Part shown: piece after piece, positions 1 through 12,080 of the stretch
How positions within the stretch are numbered: position 1 is the stretch's first letter
How the letters are laid out: every line of letters begins with the position of its first letter
Assembly: GCA_010015655.1 (NCBI GenBank)
Contig: ML976829.1
Span: 1-33,119, forward strand
Direction of reading: 5' to 3'
Length of the DNA: 33,119 nucleotides
Origin: Bimuria novae-zelandiae CBS 107.79
Lineage: Eukaryota > Ascomycota > Dothideomycetes > Pleosporales > Didymosphaeriaceae
Program-made: the position numbers and the translations under genes
Notes under the pieces: generated by a model
Database searches by the model: none
What the model saw: the letters and a program-made list of their open reading frames with translations, nothing else
Told to the model about the DNA's origin: nothing

Positions 1-95
1 CCTAACCCTAACCCTAACCCTAACCCTAACCCTAACCCTAACCCTAACCCTAACCCTAACCCTAACCCTAACCCTAACCCTAACCCTAACCCTAA
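1..95. repeat. Telomere, (CCCTAA)n
   Basis: About sixteen uninterrupted CCCTAA repeats run from the first base to position 95 and then stop abruptly at TACTGG. On the left end of a chromosome this is the C-rich strand of a TTAGGG telomere, so the window starts at a true chromosome end. The first base past the repeats already belongs to the coding region of a degraded helicase gene. Confidence 0.97.
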
Positions 96-3000
96 TACTG
101 GCATTCGCCGCCTGCTACCTGCTAATAACGCCCTTGTCTATTCTCCTCCCATTAATGGCACATCTCCTGCGGCACCCCGCACTAAAAATAACCTAAATAT
201 GGCTTGTACTAGATTTACTGCTTTATCTTCTTAATTAGCTTCTTTACTTACTGGCTCTCTACTCGCTAATATTACCAAATGTTGTATACGCTTTGTCCGT
301 TGCCCGCACCCTTATATATTCTGCACTAATTTACCTACTACGCTAACTAACTACGTAACTATTCCATACTGGCGTACGCCTCTTACTAGTCCTGTATAAA
401 CCTCTATCGCGGACCCCGTCGTGTTTACTCTTACTATTAGAATGTATACTATACTACTTTCCTTTTGGTTTCCCTATCCCTCTTTCTCTCTGCTTTAATT
501 ACGTTTATCTCTTCTCTATTGCTACTATCCCTATTACTACCCTCCTCGCTCTCCTCCTCTTTTATCTCTTTGCCTCCTTTATAAATATCGTATTTCTCTT
601 CCCCCTCTTCGCACCCTACCCGCTCTACTTCTCTATAATCCAAATACCCGCCTAACACTACTTGCCTACACGTTGCCGCCTTGCCTTCTCCTGCCAACGC
701 TTACACTAACGCATGCTCCTTCTCCTCCTGCTTATTTTTAGCCGCTTACTATGCCCCTTCCTACACGATTATAACCGCCTTGCTCCGTGCCCTATCTTAT
801 CCTGCCTGGCCACTTTCCTGCGCGTAATCCAACACGGAAAACGGCCAATTAATGTAGACAATGCACCGAATATTAGAAATATTAACGCCTATCCCTAACG
901 CGCTCGTGGCTATAATAACCCGCTTACTACCTAATATAAAATCCTTTAATATGCTTATCTTGCTAATAGCGTTATAGTAATACGCATGGCACCCTAACTA
1001 CTACGCTAACACCTTAACCTTACGCACTAAATTACTATATATTACTACCTTACCCTGCCTGTACTTGCGTAACTTTTGCCATACTACGCCTAATATTATC
1101 CCCTTTACCTCCTGCTTCTTCGCTACCCTTCCTACCTTAATTACCTAGTATACCACGTTCGTCCGCGCCGTCTCTGCCCGGAACACCTTAACCTAGTTGG
1201 TATTAAAATATATCTATTAGAATAACTTATCCTCTTCGCTAGGCAGTAATATTACTATTAATAATACTATCTACGTCTCTGCGGCCACTAACTTGCCTAA
1301 CTACTATATCTGCTTGCGGAATGTGTACCGCCAATTTAATACAATATAGCACTTGTTAATTATAATCTAGTTTAACTACCGTGTTACTCTTAAATAGTTC
1401 ACGAATGTAGTAAACCCCTGCGTGACAGCTAACTTGGGCGTTACTAATACCACCGCGATTGCGTTGGGCGGGCGCTGGCTCTCCTACGCTGTATATAATA
1501 TCCCTAGCTTCTTATACCGCCGCATTATGTCGCCTCGTAATATAATTAATAGAATAACGACGATAGTCGTGCCGCCCTGCTTAGCCTACGCTGGTAATAT
1601 AAATAATATACTCTTACTTGCCCCTATTAGTATTACTGCTACCACGGGGCTCTTTTTGCCTATAATGGCATTAATTGCCTCTTGCTGCACGCTTTGAAAT
1701 ATTACTATTTTACCTACCATTCTCTATAACTACTTGGCGGTATCTATCTTTCTTAACCTTTCCCACTAATCTATCCTGGCCTTGTTCGCCTTACTCTTAA
1801 ACGGCGCCCTCTTTCGCTTCCTGCACCTATTCTCCTCGCTACTATCTAGCGGAAACCCTAAAAATTAATGCCAATCCGTGCTTAATATCTAAAACTACTA
1901 CCGCCTATCTACTACTACCCTAGCCTACTCTATAATGCCTCGTGCGTATACTATACCCGCCATATGCGCTGTGTGCCCAGCCTATAAATTTACTACTAAC
2001 GCTTTTATATTCTCTTTATTCTATGCCTTGCTTTTGTCTCCTTCTTTTAGCTAAAACGCCGCGGACCCGCGCAAAAACCGTCGACTAATACTAATAGTAA
2101 TCTCACGGTACGCGGTAATTATTAATAGCTAGCCTAATCTAACGCTAGTCTCGCGTTTTAACACCTTTTATAACTAGTCCGTCGTCCACTTGCGCCCGTT
2201 GGGGTTGGCTAGCCATATATATAATAAAATCGCCTCCTTCTTCCACACTATTACCTCTATCCACTACTGGAACAGTAACACTAGCCATATATAATATACT
2301 ACTAACTCGCCTACCTCGCGTGGTAAATACTAGTAAATAATCTTAACGTTGCCACTAACAGCATACCCTTTGTAGTATCTTATTATAAACACTACCTTGC
2401 TATCCTCGACGAATATGTTATGGTGGCCCCCTTTAACTATGTTACTATACTAGATACTTATAATCTTGGGCCCTCTAGCCAGCTGCCCGCCTGTAATATG
2501 CATTAACGCGATTAACTTCTCCCTAAATATAACTACCTAGTCTATGTACTGCCTAACCTCTTGCTAGTTAACGCCCGAATAGGTGCCTAGCTTTATAAAC
2601 TAGTCCCTAATTTAGGCATTCTAATTAACCCGCTTATATAACCACTACTTCTTATTCACGGGCATGCGGGTGCGCTAGTCTTTTAAAAAATTCTACCCTA
2701 ATTACTTATTAGTTAGATTATCGCGTAAACTCTCCTACGGGATGCTGGGGACGGGCTTAGCGGACAGGCCATTACTAAATAATAAATCCTTTATTAATAA
2801 CTGCTAACTCTCCTCCCTTAACCCGTGCACCATGCTGTAGAACTAGGCTATAGTAAACTATAGCTCCTTTTATAATAGCTCGTCCTGCCCTACCCACTCT
2901 ATATAGCCGCGTAACGTTGTGTTGTAATAGATCTTTAGCCTGTACGTTTATAAATCCAATATTCACTATATAGGGCTATGGCTGCCGCGTACTATAAACC

Positions 3001-4560
3001 TGTCTATTATCTACTAGACCTGCTATAAACACCCTTTTAGCCAGCCTTATCGCTAGGTGCTGTCCCTATTACTCTTATATACGCTATTGCTATTCATGTC
3101 GTCTCCTGCAAATGCATTTAATAATTCCAACGCTTACTATACTACTATAAACTAGGTAACCTTAATAATGGCTAATAAAATAGGCGGATACTGTTTAGCG
3201 CCCTTCCACTCGTCCTCCTTTACCCCTAATATAACTAATACACATACTAACGGGCTGTCGTACTCTTTGCGGGTAATGAACTAGCTTAATAATATAATGT
3301 AAAACGCCAAACACGATTTCTTAATGCTTAATAACGCTTTACGCTTGCCTATAATTCTAGTCTCCTTTGCTTTTTGCTTGGCCTCTATCTCTCCCACCGC
3401 ACTGTCTGCGTTATTTATTATTACCTTATCTACACTATTATCTCTATCTCTTATCTCTTTTGTCTCTTCCTCTTCTTCCTCCTCTTCCTTTTTTGCCGCT
3501 TCTCCTACTACCTTTACTAACGCCTCCTACGCCTCGCGCTATTACTGGGTAAACTAATACGTAGGGCTCTTTTACGCGTGCGCTTACTACGTTTGCTAAA
3601 AAAATATTAATATCTACTTTTATAACTAGGCATGGTTACTAACTGCCTTTTTGTTTATATATAACTATAATGGCGTAAACCGCGTCTAGTGCTTCTCCGT
3701 CTAGATTACTTCTAATCGCACAAATATCCCCGTGCGGTGGATAACAGACGCCTGGCTAAACTACGCTAACCTATCTATAGCCTCTTATATAGTAGCCGCC
3801 ACGGGCTCTTCTTTAGCTTTAGGCTCTTCTACGCTTGCTAATAATTTAGGCCACTTTATGCTTATTAAATATGGTATCTACCTAGTCTACTTTAGCCACG
3901 GGTTTACCTTGTCTTGCGCGCTATTCTAGATTATTGTCTTAGCCTGCTTTTGCACGTTAGCCTACGCCTTGTCTATGTTTCTGCTAACGCTTACCCACCC
4001 GGCCTCGCCGTCCACGGGTTTGGGGGTGGGTTCGGGTTGGTGGACCTTAAAATACTACGAACCGGCGCCCTGGGCTAATAATTATTAGTAATAGACGCGC
4101 CTCTAACCCTAATTACTACGTAACTATATGCTTTGCTTCTTTAATTAACATGGATGGCCACTTTTACCTATTAGTAACTAACTGTGAACATGGCGCTAAT
4201 GGTTCTTTATAACGCGGAAACTTTAAATAATCTAATAACACTGGCCTGGGGCTAATTGGCACATTAATCCGTCTATGTATACTAATAACTGGCTAATAGG
4301 TTTAATACTCTAACTAGGCACCTCTAGCTCGCTAGTATACTAGAGTAAACTGGTCTAGCTATTAAGCTTATCTACTACTAACTGCGCTCGCGTACGCCTA
4401 ACACCCTAATAAATCCACTATAAATAGTTACTTGCCTAGCTAGGCTAAACCCCGTACCTGCACTCTTTGCATATTACTAATAAATACTTAGGTAAATATT
4501 CGAAATACTCGCTTGCGATGCTACTCTTTGCCATAATGGTAGGCTTAACGCTACTACGGG
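96..4560 (-). pseudogene. Telomere-linked RecQ helicase (zinc finger-recombinase-RecQ), RIP-degraded
   Basis: The minus strand, read through TAG/TAA stops, gives a large telomere-linked helicase. In order it shows: C2H2-like fingers of the DUF3505 type (about 4520-4150, CxxC at 4461-4474); a Glu/Lys-rich linker (about 3550-3400); an ACLAFCIALL-like segment; the MQW-LDL-TYGLKI segment near 2980; a tyrosine-recombinase-like domain (about 2560-1940, with HITGGQLARGP, AYREITISISRRF and AGHTAHMAGIVYARG); and a RecQ helicase (about 1690-780). RecQ motif I is damaged (IGASKS for GAGKS), the DECH box reads INKC, and motifs V/VI survive as ATSALGIGVNIS and QESGQAG. A Cys-rich tail (about 660-96) includes YRxVERVGC and CGVPQEMCHxW. 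Stops come from CAG/CAA/TGG codons turned to TAG/TAA, typical of RIP. The reading frame runs into the telomere at position 95, so the last codons are missing. The gene is not functional. The family is fungal and subtelomeric and its exact cellular role is unsettled. The start codon was not determined. Confidence 0.88.
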
Positions 4561-4985
4561 TGGGTTCTAATAATAGGTCCCTATTACACTATATGGCCTT
4601 TTTAACGCGTGGAATTCTTTACGACTTAACGCGTCTTTGCTTATGCTATGCGTTAGTCTCTATTTTAGAGCTGCCTCTAGTGTCTAATCGCCGCCTTATC
4701 ATGTTTACCCTAACCCTAACGCGCAACCCTAATGCCTATAACTATATATTATTTAGTGCTACAAATTAGCTAGGACGTGTAACTTAGTGTGCTAAATCTA
4801 TTACTGAAATTTTAGGTTAATTAGACTACAGGAACCTATCGACATGTGGGGTTAATTATCTTTAACATACGGGCTACGTTCTTAGATATATATAGAAGAA
4901 TTGGCCTAGCGCGGATATTCTATCCCTAACAAAACCAGGATTCTATTAACATGTAGGGCTACATGTTCATGCAGCCCTGGGTTAG
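4561..4985 (-). promoter_or_regulatory. Upstream flank of TLH unit A
   Basis: This roughly 400-bp block lies upstream of the zinc-finger start and is strongly conserved in all units. It holds two ACGCGT hexamers (near 4603 and 4628), the sequence of the Mbp1/Swi6 MCB box, a short telomere-like tract ACCCTAACCCTAAC at 4707-4720, and the terminal hairpin. A promoter role is inferred from position and conservation only. Because RIP spares CpG, ACGCGT could persist by mutation bias alone. Confidence 0.35.
4955..4985. repeat. Unit terminus: hairpin plus CCCTGGGTTAG
   Basis: AGGGCTACATG pairs with CATGCAGCCCT across a two-base loop, with one mismatch in the stem. The hairpin is followed by GGGTTAG, where homology between units ends. 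The same terminus recurs at 5393-5423, 12477-12507 and, eroded, at 20841-20874. Confidence 0.8.
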
Positions 4986-5014
4986 GGCTATATATTTATA
5001 TAGCCCTGGGTTAG
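4986..5014. repeat. Minimal TLH unit: terminal hairpin only
   Basis: This is 29 bp consisting only of a perfect hairpin (AGGGCTATATA / TATATAGCCCT, starting in the preceding AG at 4984) plus GGGTTAG. It is the smallest unit of the array and shows how far left-side truncation can go. Confidence 0.75.
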
Positions 5015-5423
5015 GTCCCTATCGTACTATATGGCCTTTTTAACGCGTAAAATTCTTTACGACTTAACGCGTCTTTGCTTATGCTACGCGTTGGTCTCTA
5101 TTTTAGAGCTACCTCCGGTGTCTAATCGCCGCCTTATTATGTTTACCCTAACCCTAACGCGCAACCCTAATGCCTATAACTATATATTATTTAGTGCTGT
5201 AAATTAGCTAGGACGTGTAACTTAGTGTGCTAAATCTATCACTGAAATTTTAGGTTAATTAGACTACAGGAACCTATCGACATGTGGGGTTAACTATCTT
5301 TAACATACGGGCTACGTTCTTAAATATACATAAAAGAATTGGCCTAGCGCGGATATTCTATCCCTAACAAAACCAGGATCCTATCGACATGTAGGGCTAC
5401 ATGTTTATACAGCCCTGGGTTAG
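5015..5423 (-). repeat. TLH unit B (upstream flank only)
   Basis: This is a direct repeat of 4576-4985: GTCCCTAT...ATATGGCC, the ACGCGT boxes, the internal CCCTAACCC tract at 5145-5158, the hairpin at 5393-5416 and the terminal GGGTTAG. It has no helicase coding sequence left. Differences from unit A are mostly transitions. Confidence 0.85.
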
Positions 5424-8400
5424 GATTAAAATGCATTTGTTAGAATAACTTATCCTCTTCGCTAGGCGGTAACGTTACTATTAATAACACTATCTACGTC
5501 TCTATAGCTACTAACTTACCTAACTGCTGTATCTGCTTACGGAATATATACCGCCAATTTAATATAATATGGCACTTATTAATTATAATCTAGTCTAACT
5601 ACCATGTTACTCTTAAATAGTTTACGAATGTGGTAAACCCCTGCGTAATAGTTAACTTAGGCGTTACTAATACCACCGCAATTGCGTTGGGCGGGCGCTG
5701 GCTCTCTTACGCTATACACGATATTCTTAGCTTCCTACACCGCTACATTATGTCGCCTCGTAATATAATTAACGGGATAATAATAATGGTCGTGCCGCCC
5801 TGCTTGGCCCACGCTAGTAATATAAATAATATACTCTTGCCTGCCCCTATTAGTATTACTACTACCACGGGGCTCTCTTTGCCTATAATGGCATTAATCG
5901 CCTCTCGCTACACGCTTTAAAATATTACTATCTTGCCTGCTATCCTCTGCAACTACTTGGCGGTGTCTATCTTTCTTAACCTTCCCTACTAATCTATCCT
6001 GGCCTTGTCCGCCTCACTCTTAAATGGCGCCCTCTTTTGCTTCCTGCACCTATCCTCCTCGCTACTATTTAGCGGAAACCCTAAAAATTAATGCTAATCC
6101 ATGCTTAATATCTAAAACTACTACTACCTATCTACTATTACCCTAGCCTGCTTTATAATACCTTATGCGTATACTATACCCGCCACGTGCGCCGTGTGCC
6201 CAGCCTATAAATTTACTATTAACGCTATTATGTTTTCTTTATTTTATGTCTTGCTTTTGTCTCCTTTTTTTAGCTAAAACGCCGCGGACCCGCGCAAAAA
6301 CCGTCGACTAATACTAATAGTAATCTTACGGTACGCGGTAATTATTAATAACTAGCCTAATCTAACGCTAGTCTCGCGTTTTAACACCTCTTGTAATTAG
6401 TCTGTTGTCCACTTACGCCCGTTAGGGTTGGCTGACCATATATATAACGAAATTGCCTCCTTCTTCTACACTATCGCCTCTATCCGCTGCTAGAACAGTA
6501 ACACTAGCCATATATAATATACTACTAACTCGCCTACCTCGCGTAGTAAATACCAGTGGATAATCTTAACGTTGCCGCTAATGGCATACCCTTTATAGTA
6601 TTTTATTATAAACACTATCTTGCTATCCTTAATAAATATATTATAATAGCCCCCTTTAACTGTGTTGCTGTGCTAGATACTTATAATCTTAGGTCCTCTA
6701 GTTAGCTATCCGCCTGTAATGTGCATTAACGTAATTAACTTCTCCCTAAATATAACTACCTAGTCTATATACTGCCTAACCTCTTATAGGTTAACGCCTA
6801 AACAGGTGCCTAGCTTTATAAACTGGTCCCTAATTCGGGCGTCCTAACCAACCCGCTTATATAACTACTACTCTTTATCCACGGGCATGCAGGTGCGCTG
6901 GTCTTTTAAAAAATTTTACCCTAGTTACTTATTAGTTAGATTATCGCGCAAACTCTCCTACGGGATACTAGGGACAGGCTCGGCGAACAGGCCGTTACTA
7001 AATAATAAATCCTCTATTAATAACTATTAACTTTCCTCCCTTAACCCGTGCACCATGCTATGGAACTAGGCTATAGTAAACTATAGCTCCTTATATAATA
7101 ACTTATCCTGCCCTACCCACTCCATATGGCCGCGTGACGTTGTGTTGTAATAAATCTTTAGCCCGTACGTTTGTAAATCCAATATCCACTGCATGGGGCT
7201 ATGGCTATCGCGTATTATAAACCTGTTTATTATCTGCTAGACGTGCTGTAAACACCCTTTTGGCCGGCCCTATTACTAGGTGCTGTCCCTATTACTCTTA
7301 TACGCGCTGTCGCTATTTATGTCGTCTCTTATAAATATATTTAATAATTCTAACGCCTGCTGCACCACTATAAACTAGGTAACCTTAATAATAGCTAATA
7401 AAATAGGCGGGTACTATTCGGCGCCCTTCTACCCGTCCTTCTTTACCCCTAACATGGCTAATACACACACCAACGGGCTATCGTACTCTTTATAGGTAAT
7501 AGACTAGCTTAATAATGCGATACAAAACGCTAAACATAATTTCTTAATGCTTAATAACGCTTTACGCTTACCTATAATTTTACCCTCCTTTGCCTCCTGC
7601 TTGGCCTCTATTTCCCCCACCGCACTGTCTGCATTATTTATTATTACCTTATTTACCTCTCCGTCTCTTATCTCTTTTGTCTCTTCCTTCTCTTTCGCCT
7701 CTACCGCTCCTCCTGCCACCTTTACTAAAGCCTCTCACGCCTCGCGCTATTACTAGGTAAACTAGTACGTAGGGCTCTTTCACGCGTGCGCTTACTACGT
7801 TTACTAAAAAAATATTAATATCTACTTTTATAGCTAGGCATGGTCGCTAACTACCTTCTTGTCTATATATAGCTATAATAGCGTAAACCGCGTTTAGTGC
7901 TTCTCCGTTCGAATTGCTTCTAATTACACGAATATCCTCGTGCGATAAATAATAGACGCCTGGCTAAACTACGCTAACCTATCTATAGCCTCCTATATAG
8001 TAACTACTATAGGCTCCTCTTTAGCTTTAGGCTCTTCTACGCTTGCTAATAATTTAGGCTGCTCTATACCTACTAAATATAGTATCTACTTAGTCTACTC
8101 TAGCTACGGATTTACTTTATCCCGCGCGCTGTCTTAGATTATCGTCCTAGCCCGCTTTTATACGTTAGCCTATGCCTTGTCTATATTCCTGCCAACGCTT
8201 GCCCACCCGGCCTCGCTGTCCACGGGTTCGGGGGTGGAGTTGGGTTAGTAGACCTCGAAATACTGCGAACCGGCGCCTTGGGCGAATAATCGCTAGTAAT
8301 AGACAGCTTTATAACCTTACTTATTGCGTAACTGTATGCGCTTTTGCTCTATTTAACTGGGATAACCACCTTTACCTGCTAGTAACTAATTATGCACCTT

Positions 8401-8765
8401 TTGCTAATGCTTCCTTATAACCTCTTCGCTTTAAAATATTTAGTAACATTGATCTGGATCTAATTGGCACATTAACCCGTCCGTATACACTAGTAACTGG
8501 CTAATGGGCTTAATGGTCTAACGGGGCGGCTCTAGCTCGCTGGTATACTATATTAAACCGGCCTAACTACTAAGCTTATCTACTACTAGCTGCGCTTCCT
8601 TGCTACTAAGCTAGTAAACACGCTATAAATAGCTTCTAGCCTGGCTAGGTAAAACCCCATACCTGCATTCTTTGCATATCGCTAATAAATGCTTAGGTAA
8701 ATATTTAAAATACTCGCTTGCGATGCTACTCTTTACTATAATAGTAGGCTTAACGCTACTGCGGG
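5424..8765 (-). pseudogene. Telomere-linked RecQ helicase, RIP-degraded and cut after helicase motif III
   Basis: It has the same domain order as unit A: zinc fingers (CxxC at 8665-8679, then a second C2H2-like stretch to about 8350), an acidic linker (7504-7719 remains open and encodes a Glu/Lys-rich run ending in LCLAFCIALLS), an MQWILDLQTYG segment near 7200, the recombinase-like domain (about 6780-6160), and the start of RecQ. Helicase motif I keeps its Walker lysine here (IGAGKS near 5845), unlike unit A. The DECH box reads INKCH. The frame ends at 5424, just past the LPPSEEDKLF segment, so motifs IV-VI are absent. Stops are TAG/TAA throughout. It cannot make a working protein. Confidence 0.86.
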
Positions 8766-9190
8766 TGGGTCCTAACAATAGGTCCCTATTACAATGTATG
8801 GCCTTTTTAACGCGTAGAATTCTTCGCGACTTAACGCGTCTTTGCTTATGCTACGTGTTAGCCTCTATTTTAGAGCCGCCTCTAGTGTCTAATCGCCGCC
8901 TTATTATGTTTACCCTAACCCTAACGCGCAACCCTAACACCTATAACTACATAGTTTCTAGCGCTGTAAATTAGCTAGGACGTGTAACTTAACGTGCTAA
9001 ATCTATAGCCCAAATTTTAGGTTAATTAGCCTATGGGAACCTAACTGGACCGGCGAGTAAGTGTTTACTAGACTCAGCCTACGTAATAAAATATACGCAC
9101 AGGAATTGGCCTAGCGCGGATATTCTATCCCTAACAAAGTTAACTATAAAACTAGACTTAGCCCTGACTCCAGTTGCAGCCCTGGGTTAG
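8766..9190 (-). promoter_or_regulatory. Upstream flank of TLH unit C
   Basis: This flank is conserved with units A, B and D up to about 9030, including ACGCGT boxes near 8810-8840 and the telomere-like ACCCTAACCCTAAC at 8912-8925. The final stretch is different and lacks the hairpin but still ends in GCAGCCCTGGGTTAG. A promoter function is only inferred. Confidence 0.35.
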
Positions 9191-12080
9191 TATTAATCGC
9201 CTCTTACTATACGCTTTAAAATATTGCCATCTTGCCTGCTATCCTCTATAACTACTTGGCGGTGTCTATCTTTCTTAACCTTCCCTACTAATCCATCCTG
9301 GCCTCGTCCGCCTTACTCTTAAACGGCGCCCTCTTTTACTTCCTGCACCTATCCTCCTCGCTACTATTTAGTAAAAACCCTAAAAATTAATACTAATTCG
9401 TGCTTAATATCTAAAACTACTATTGCCTATCTACTATTACCCTAGCCTACTCTATAATGCCTCGTGCGTACACTATACCCGCCACATACGCCGTATGTCT
9501 AGCCTATAAATCTACTACTAACGCTTTTATATTCTCTTTATTTTATACCTCGCTTTTATCTTCTTCTTTTGGCTAAAACGCCGCGGACCCGCGCAAAAAC
9601 CGTTAACTAATACTAATAGTAATCTTATGGTACGCGGTAATTATTAATGGCTAGCCTAATCTAACGCTAGTCTCGCGTTTTAACACCTCTTATAATTAGT
9701 CCGTCGTCCACTTGCGCCTGTTAGGGTTGGCTAACCATATATATAATAAAATTACCTCCTTTTTCTATACTATCGCCTCTATCCGCTGCTAGAACGGCAA
9801 CACTAGCCATATATAATACACCACTAACTCGCCCACCTCGCGCGGTAAATACTAGTAAATAATCTTAACGTTACCGCTAATGGCATACCCTTTATAGTAT
9901 CTTATTATAAACACTATCTTGCCGTCCTCGACAAATATATTACGGTGGCCCCCTTTAACTATGTTGCTATACTAGATACTTATAATCTTAGGCCCTCTGG
10001 CTGGCTACCCGCTCGTAATATGCATTAACGCGATTAACTTCTCCCTAAATATAACTACCTAGTCTATATACCGCCTAACCTCTTGCTAGTTAACGCCCGA
10101 ACGGGTGCCTAGCTTTATAAACTAGTCCCTAATCCAGGCATTCTGGCCAACCCGCTTATATAATTATCGCTCCCTATCCACGGGCATGCAGGTGCGCTAG
10201 TCTTTTAAAAAATTCTACCCTAGTTACTTATTAGTTAGATTATCGCGTAAACTCTCCTATAGGATGCTAGGGACGGGCTTGGCGGACAGGCTATTACTAA
10301 ATAATAAATCCTCTAATAATAACTACTAACTCTCCTCCCTTAACCCGTGCACTATGCTACGGAACTAGGCTATAGTAAACTATAGCTCCTTATATAATAG
10401 CTCGTCCTGCCCTACCTACTGTATATAGCCACGTAACGTCGTGTTATAATAGATCTTTAGCCCATACGTCCGCAAATCCAACATCTACTATATAGGGCTG
10501 TGGTTATCGCGTACTATAAACCTGTCTATTATCTATTAGACCTACTACAAACACCCTTTTAGCCGGCCCCGTCGCTAGGTGCTATCCCTATTACTCTTAT
10601 ATACGCTATTACTATTCATGTCGTCTCTTATAAATGCATCTAACAATTCTAACGCCTACTATACTACTATAAACTAGGTAACCTTAATAATAGCTAATAA
10701 AATAGGTAGATACTATTTGGCGCCCTTCTACCCATCCTCCTTTACCCCTAATATAACTAATACACATACTAACAGGCTATCGTACTCTTTGCGGGTAATA
10801 GACTAGCTTAACAATACGATGCAAAACGCCAAACACGATTTCTTAATACTTAATAACGCTTTACGCTTGCCTATAATTCTAGCCTTCTCTACCTCTTACT
10901 TAGCCTCTATCTCTTCTACCATACTATCTGCGTTGTCTATTATTGCCTTATCTACACTATTATCTCTATCTCTTATCTCTTTTATTTCTTTCTCCTCTTC
11001 CTCCTCTTCCTCCTCTATCGCTCCTCCTACCGCCTTTACTAACGCCTCCCACGCCTCGCGCTACTACTAGGTAAACTAGTACGTAGGGCTCTTCTACGCG
11101 TGCGCTTACTACGTCTACTAAAAAAATATTAATATCTACTTCTATAGTTGGGCATGGTTACCAACCGCCTTCTTATCTATATATAACTATAATAGCGTGA
11201 ACCGCGTCTAGTGCTTCTCTATCTGGATTACTTCTAATTACACGAATATCCCTATACGGTAAATAATAAACGCCTGGCTAAACTATGCTAACCTATCTAT
11301 AGCCTCCTATATAGCGGCCGCCACGGGCTCCTCTTCGGCTTTAGGCTCTTCTACGCTTATTAATAATTCGGGCCACTCTATGCCTACTAAATATAGCATC
11401 TACCTAGTTTATTTTAGCTATAGGTTTACCTTGTCTCGCGCGCTATTCTAGATTATTGTCTTAGCCTGCTTCTGCACGTTAGCCCACGCCTTGTCTATGT
11501 TCCTGCCAACGCTTGCCCACCCGGCCTCGCCGTCCACGGGTTCGGGGGTGAGTTTAGGTTAGTAGACCTTAAAATACTGCGAACCAGCGCCCTAGGCCAA
11601 TAATCGTTGGCAATAGACGCGCCTCCAACCCTAATTGCTACGTAACTATATACTTTACTTCTTTAATTAACGTGGATAGCCACTTCTACCTACTAGTAAC
11701 TAACTATAAATATGGCGCTAATGGTTCTTTATAACACGGAAACTTTAAATAATCTAGCAATACTGGCCTAGGGCTAATTAGCACATTAATCTGTCTATAT
11801 ATACTAGTAACTGGCTAATAGGTTTAATGCTCTAACTAGGCACCTCTAGCTCGCTGGCATACTAGAGTAAACTAGCCTAGCTACTAAGCTTATTTACTAC
11901 TAACTGCGCTCGCGTGCGCCCAACACCCTAATAAATTTATTATAAATAGTTACTTGCCTAGCTAGGCTAAACCCTGTACCTACACTCTTTGTATATCGCT
12001 AATAAATACTTGGGTAAATATTTAAAATACTTGCTTACGATGCTACTCTTTACTATAATAGCGGGCTCGACGCTACTGCG
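9191..12080 (-). pseudogene. TLH fragment: zinc fingers and recombinase-like domain, RecQ missing
   Basis: The minus-strand frame shows the DUF3505-type fingers (CxxC at about 11981-11995), the Glu/Ser-rich linker (about 11030-10930), the central segment, and the recombinase-like domain down to the GH...Y box near 9463-9510. It is cut before helicase motif I, so no ATPase core remains. It is heavily interrupted by TAG/TAA. It cannot be functional. Confidence 0.83.

Larger units (their letters stand above)
96..4985 (-). repeat. Subtelomeric TLH unit A (longest copy)
   Basis: This is the outermost and most complete unit of a head-to-tail array. Its right end is a hairpin (4955-4978) followed by CCCTGGGTTAG, the same end seen in the other units. 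Its left end is cut by the telomere. It is about 4.9 kb long and matches units C and D base for base over long stretches, apart from C/T and G/A transitions. It contains the helicase pseudogene and about 0.4 kb of upstream flank. Confidence 0.9.
5424..9190 (-). repeat. Subtelomeric TLH unit C
   Basis: Homology to unit A begins at 5424, equivalent to about 1198 in A, and runs to CCCTGGGTTAG at 9190. Its last 160 bp (about 9040-9170) differ from A, B and D and lack the hairpin, so C belongs to a sister subfamily or is a recombinant. Spacing of matching points between A and C is about 4.2 kb. Confidence 0.88.

Noticed and set aside
713..898. Plus-strand 61-residue ORF next to the telomere
   Set aside because: It is antisense to the RecQ motif VI and linker region of TLH unit A.
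1422..11070. Other repeated plus-strand ORFs (1422-1697 and 5630-5920; 3324-3557, 7547-7756 and 10819-11070)
   Set aside because: The first pair is the antisense of RecQ motifs I/Ia, the second set the antisense of the acidic linker. The minus-strand frames carry the recognisable domains.
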